DNA of 64,000 bases from Chimonanthus salicifolius (lineage: Eukaryota; Streptophyta; Magnoliopsida; Laurales; Calycanthaceae), in NCBI GenBank assembly GCA_013350335.1, contig CM023539.1:28017043-28081042 (forward strand), in the 5' to 3' direction. Shown here piece after piece: positions 59,980 to 64,000 of this stretch (positions are counted from its first letter, which is position 1; each line of letters starts with the position of its first letter). Under the pieces are notes generated by a model. That model saw nothing but the letters and a program-made list of their open reading frames with translations, was not told where the DNA came from and ran no database searches. Made by a program: the position numbers and the translations under genes.

Positions 59980-61380
59980 GAGAAACATTTTCTTTCAATA
60001 AATTATATTTCTAATAAAGCAAAAAATTAAAATGAGCAACTTGATACCTATTATCAAACAGCTGCTACGAATCAGTAAGAGATCCTAATTCCTTCAACAA
60101 CGAGTGGCGATGATTTGATTTGGTTGGCAAACTGATATTACACTTGGGTTGCTTGAATATTGAAAATATAAAACTTTAGGATTCCATACAACTTAGAGGA
60201 TTGTAATTAGAAATAATCCGGTCAATCTTTTGAAAAAGTAAAAGAATCAGAATCTTTTGAAAGAGGGTCTCTTTAATGCATGTTTAACAACTTCTCTTAT
60301 GCTTCATCATTTTAACCTTACCCAACTTTAGTTTACCAATGGGCAGACCGTTGCTGTTTATATTGTGAACTGAACCTGTATCAAGAAGATAGGAACGTTA
60401 GAATCTTTAGATGCATCCCAATTTTTCTACACATGTAATGTAAAGTAGCACATGCCTGAGTTAGGCCCGTGAATGTGTGGTGAATGTGTGTATACATGTT
60501 ATGTGATAATTGTACTTCTCACTAAGTATAGTTGAGCTCACCCTTATATTACAGAATCATGTGGAGTTAGGACTCGGTGAGACCCAGGAGCAAGCTTAGG
60601 TGTCCAGCAGTCGTTGGAATAAGAATATTAATTCATTAATTCGATTTCATAGAGACAACTTAGTTATACTCAATTAGACTTAACAAGTTTGATTTGATTC
60701 ATGGTATGTTTTATTTGAGGCACCAAGGTGTGTCCTTTGAGTTAATTTTATTGGTTATGATTGAGGATTTAATTCTATACTTGGTTATGCTATTTCTAGA
60801 GCCTTTGAGAATTAAGTTTATGGGTTTGATTTATTTTGATATTTAAGGTGTTGTAATTTTATTTATATTAGATGGGTGTGCAGTTGTGAGCTAGAACAAT
60901 TTCACTACATGTTTATTTATTTTATTCAATTTTGTGAATGATGTTGGATGTTACGAATGCTTGGTTTGGGTTTAAATTTAAAGACCGAGAACTTGTTAAT
61001 TCAACGTGTTAAATTTCCAATCCAAGTTCACGTAGTGTAAGGGGAGGTTTTGGCTAAACGTCCATAAGCTAGTGAGCATCTCAGTCCGCTCAGAAAAATG
61101 GTCATTTACCCATTTAACTCATTGAAAAACCCAACCTAGGTATTAAAATTTTATGGATTGTAGTTGTGATATTTGTGGCTTAATATTCATTCTTTGGAAT
61201 TTATGAATTTATGGAATTGTGGTGTATTGCATGAGCATGTCTATTGTGTTGAATTGCATGTGTAGTAGACTGATTTAAAATTGTTGATGCCTTGACAAAA
61301 TCATGTATATTTTGGGGCTATGCTGTTTAAAACATGATAAGTTATGATGAGAAATTTATCATTTTGAAAGTTTCCTGAGT
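59980..61380. other. Unassigned sequence with LTR-like patches
   Basis: The flank continues across the GATAG site as AT-rich unique sequence. 60530-60640 (TTGAGCTCACCC, GGTGAGACCCAGGAGCAAGCTTAGG) and 61040-61130 weakly resemble parts of the candidate LTR 41505-42987, in shuffled order. No open frame of interest was seen. Confidence 0.45.
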
Positions 61381-62818
61381 GCTTAGAACTAGATTAACCC
61401 TTAGAGGGGGATGAATAGAGTAATCACAAATTATGGGGCCCTTTTTAAATTTTCTTGATTAATAGAGTGCGGCATTAAAAACAATTAGTTAAGTGGGTGT
61501 GATATGCAATGTGTACAAGATAATCAATCGATCACACAAAGAGACAAGGCACATACTTTATAGTGGTTTGGTTAAACAACCTACATCCACTATTGAGACT
61601 TACCCAACCTTGGGCTATCTCCAATTTATTAAGTGTTGGAATTACACCAACACAATCCTATTCCACTATTGTTTTATAGTGGTTCAAGAGAATAACTATC
61701 TCTTTAATCCACTCCACAATTAACAATTGATTTTTAAAGTAAAAATCAAACTAGGAAGCACTTGCCTTGAAGCCTTGCAAACGTGTAGATGTGCTTCCGA
61801 AACGATCAACCCAATGTGAGCTCGTACAATCCTGATTCGATGAAGACCCGTCGTATAGAGCAACCACAATCCTTGGGTATCTAGAAAATTGGAGGTCCAA
61901 TTCTATCCTAGAGATTTGGCTTAATCATCCTCTCTTAATCTCAACCTATACCGATTGGATAATTGAATGGTTTGCAAATGAATTTCAGAGAGAGATTAAG
62001 CCAATGATTTTTGCCTTTAGCCTTAAGAGTTTTGAACTTGTAGATGAGGCTCTTTAATTCTCAAGATGTCTAACCAAAACTCACCAAACATTGATCTATT
62101 TATAGGAAAACACAAAAAAATTCGTAACACTGAAACACACAATTGATCGTGTACAGGAGATCGATAGTCCATGTTTAAATTCCTTTTCACCAACACGACC
62201 GTTGAGCATTTAATGCACAGTATCGGCTCTAAAACGGTAACCACAAGATACATACACAACTTCTCGTCCATGTATCCTGGCGACTGATCGCGAGTTGGCA
62301 AATAAATCAGCATGAGACTAACTGTAATTTCCATTGCCAAGTCTCATCCAGCCCAGGACGATTGATCGTGATGCCAATCTGTTCCTGCCCTATACTCAAG
62401 ATCGATCGCATGCCCAATTGATCGTATGATATCAAGTTTTCCAGTTTTGTTTAAGTTCAGCATATGCCCTGTCTCAGCGATACATCACCCACATGATTGA
62501 CTCGTCAAAGGTCCAAACGATTGCCGATAGTATCATCCTGAGAATACATGAGTTTGATAGTCTAGACAAACTTTCCACACGACATATAGCTAGACTACGA
62601 TTGGTCGTGTGTTGTCCCTGGCAAATGGTCAGCCTGACATGATGTGTTGTCCTGACAATGAATTCACATTTGTGATTGCCATACACGTTGATCCGTTGAG
62701 TCTTCACACTTCAACCAACGCATGAGATCTTGAGTCTTGAGCTTCTCTCTTCAAGACAAGCCTTCACCTAAGTCACGAACTTGACAAACAAGTGACTTGG
62801 CAAGTCAAGGCACTAACA
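61381..62818 (-). mobile_element. Copia 3' LTR, minus strand
   Basis: It ends GGCACTAACA at 62818, in sense the LTR start TGTTAGTGCC, right after a polypurine tract. The other end holds AACCCTTAGAGGGGGATGAATAG, typical of SIRE-like LTR 3' ends. Shared words with the Copia LTRs at 44262 and 47627 include AGTGGTTTGGTTAAACAACC, CTACATCCACT, AAGCACTTGCCTT and GTCGTATAGAGC. GATCGATCG-like words (62140-62410) replace the GGGGTCGGTG repeats, so it is a related but separate subfamily. Confidence 0.72.
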
Positions 62819-62833
62819 ATCTCCCACTTTGTT
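62819..62833 (-). other. Copia polypurine tract
   Basis: The + strand ATCTCCCACTTTGTT is, in sense, AACAAAGTGGGAGAT just before the LTR start. It is one base different in its G-run from the tract at 46216-46230. Confidence 0.8.
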
Positions 62834-63234
62834 AATTCGTGACAAAACCTAGAAGCTAAAACAAATACAGACTCAATGGACAACCCCAACCCAATTATAC
62901 ATCATTTGAACATAAAATATACAAATTTTACAAATACATTCAAATGACACATGAACTTGGCCTAGCTTCATATTCTTGCTCAGCTTGCTCTATTTTCAAG
63001 ATCACCTGTAAATACACATAAGCAAGCAATACAGAGTCTAGAGAAAATATCAGTAATGTTAGTCCAAACATAAAGCATGTATCCATGGACAAACAACCAC
63101 ATTCATACTCATATCCTCCCCCATACTTCAATGAATATTTTCAAGAGATTCTCCCCCAATCTTCTTGAGTTTGAAATCCCAAACTCCAAATATCTCACAA
63201 TACATCTCCCTCATAATGTATTCTTCCCCCATAC

Positions 63235-63369
63235 ATCAAGTTAATCCAAGCTTGCAATTTCTCCATTTATCAAGCTAATCCAAGCTTGCAATTACTCCAT
63301 TTTATCAAGTTAATCCAAGCTTGCAATTTCTCCATTTTATCAAGCTACACCAAACTTGCAATTTCTCCA
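63235..63369. repeat. 35-bp tandem repeat, four units
   Basis: Units begin at 63235, 63269, 63304 and 63339. Each reads ATCAAG(T/C)TAATCCAAGC then TTGCAATTTCTCCATTTT, with few changes; the last is partial. Confidence 0.9.
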
Positions 63370-63636
63370 CCATTGTACTCCAAGCTTTATTTCAAGCTTC
63401 TTTACTCCCCTATAAGCCTTTAGCTTCTCCTAATTTCTCCCCCATTTTGTTAACAATTGACAAAGGCTAATCAAGCACATATTTTGTGCTTTCCTAAACT
63501 TCATAGCCAAACCATACATATCATTCAACCATTCATGCATCCATATTGAAACATACCATTCAATAAGCATGAACAACACATAAAACATACATGGAGAGAA
63601 ACAAGGCACAACACACAGAAGCATCAAACTATTTCA

Positions 63637-63873
63637 TTAATAATATAGCATTCCATTCAAGGTTTGAGAAATTACATGCCCAATAATACATAGTATTTCA
63701 GAAAGATAAGAAAAACTATCCCAAGTTGTGCCATGTGGAGGAGGAGGAGGAGGTGGTGTGGAAGATCTACAACGAGGAGCCATGTCGTCTCTTCTGTAGG
63801 AGATAGAGGAGACGAAGCTCTGAAGTGTCTCTTTCACAGAGTTGGCCATAACATCAAACTTTCCACCATTCAA
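63637..63873 (-). CDS. Short proline-rich open frame, possible envelope-like remnant
   Basis: A 78-codon frame with MAPRCRSSTPPPPPPPHG in its middle. SIRE-type Copia elements often carry an extra frame after pol whose product starts with a basic and proline-rich stretch, and this lies in the right place. There is no signal peptide, and the hydrophobic end (SEILCIIGHVIS) is too short to judge. It may equally be a chance frame through a GGAGGAGGA repeat. Confidence 0.25.
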   Translation of the reverse strand: MNGGKFDVMANSVKETLQSFVSSISYRRDDMAPRCRSSTPPPPPPPHGTTWDSFSYLSEILCIIGHVISQTLNGMLYY

Positions 63874-64000
63874 CTACATGCCTATCTGGCAAGCTGTTTG
63901 TCTTCATGAGCTCGAAGATGATCTTCAAAGAACCTTAGACAGGCAGGGTCAACTCTGGTTCTTCTTCTGCTTATATGTCTTGGACTGAAGTGAAAGAAGA

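Larger units (their letters stand above)
62834..64000 (-). mobile_element. 3' interior of a Copia element
   Basis: This lies upstream, in sense, of the 3' LTR and leaves the window at the right. It shares text with 46230-46850 (CTCCCCCATTTTGT, AATTGACAAAGGCTAATCAAGCAC). It contains a 35-bp tandem repeat. No pol domain is visible, as expected for the long 3' non-coding or envelope-like region of SIRE elements. Confidence 0.65.

Noticed and set aside
1..64000. Host genes, rRNA, tRNA or organelle DNA
   Set aside because: None recognised on either strand; all protein similarity seen is to retrotransposon domains.

Overview
This window is from a nuclear plant genome and is almost entirely nested LTR retrotransposons. 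The signs are Ty3/gypsy chromovirus polyprotein remnants, Copia gag remnants, primer-binding sites (PBS) matching initiator tRNA-Met, LTRs with TG...CA ends and 5-bp target-site duplications (TSDs), AT-rich composition, and no recognisable host gene. The species cannot be named; a flowering plant with an LTR-rich pericentromeric or intergenic region fits best. No coding sequence is intact: every polyprotein piece carries stops, frameshifts or truncations.

The dominant family is a Ty3/gypsy element, most like the Tekay/Del clade by its integrase tail, PBS and very long LTRs. Its LTRs are 3.3-3.9 kb. Two LTR subfamilies share the same termini and the same distal third but differ in the middle. 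Class A carries an array of hairpins built on TTCGGCCAT/ATGGCCGAA. Class B carries an array built on the palindrome TTCAGTCGACTGAA. Class A copies are 1350-5006 (-), 9654-16635 (+), 10137-13717 (+), 19277-26880 (-), 22101-25810 (+), and 48671-52215 (-). Class B copies are 140-7080 (+), 17001-29303 (+), 34411-40464 (-), 37141-40433 (+) and 56653-59974 (-).

Layout. 1-7080: polyprotein tail and class B 3' LTR of a + element, split by a class A solo LTR, all inserted in the 5' leader of a - element (7081-7434). 7435-7793: a piece of - LTR joined abruptly to a 5'-truncated + element (Tekay-2, 7794-29303). Tekay-2 pol is split by a solo LTR (9654-16635) that is itself split by another (10137-13717). 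Its 3' LTR is split by a head-to-head pair of LTR copies (19277-28197), which holds one more solo LTR (22101-25810). 29304-40464: a - strand Tekay element with gag, protease, RT, RNase H, integrase, PBS and both LTRs (each interrupted). It sits in a Copia LTR remnant (40465-40961).

40962-42987 holds unassigned sequence and a candidate solo LTR of another family. 42988-53613 is SIRE-like Copia material on the - strand: a gag remnant and an internally deleted element with two 1.9-kb LTRs around a 1.4-kb interior that keeps PBS and polypurine tract. A truncated Tekay copy (48671-52755) is inserted in its right LTR. 53614-55278 is part of a third Copia element. 55279-56652 and 59980-61380 are largely unassigned. 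61381-64000 is a Copia 3' LTR with the adjoining 3' interior.

TSDs recovered by eye: CTATA, GGGGA, GGAAG, TAAAC, TTATA and GATAG (all exact), plus ATTTT/GTTTT. Insertion depth reaches four levels. The items most worth following up are the exchangeable palindrome arrays, the covarying hairpins near the LTR 3' end, and the head-to-head LTR pair.
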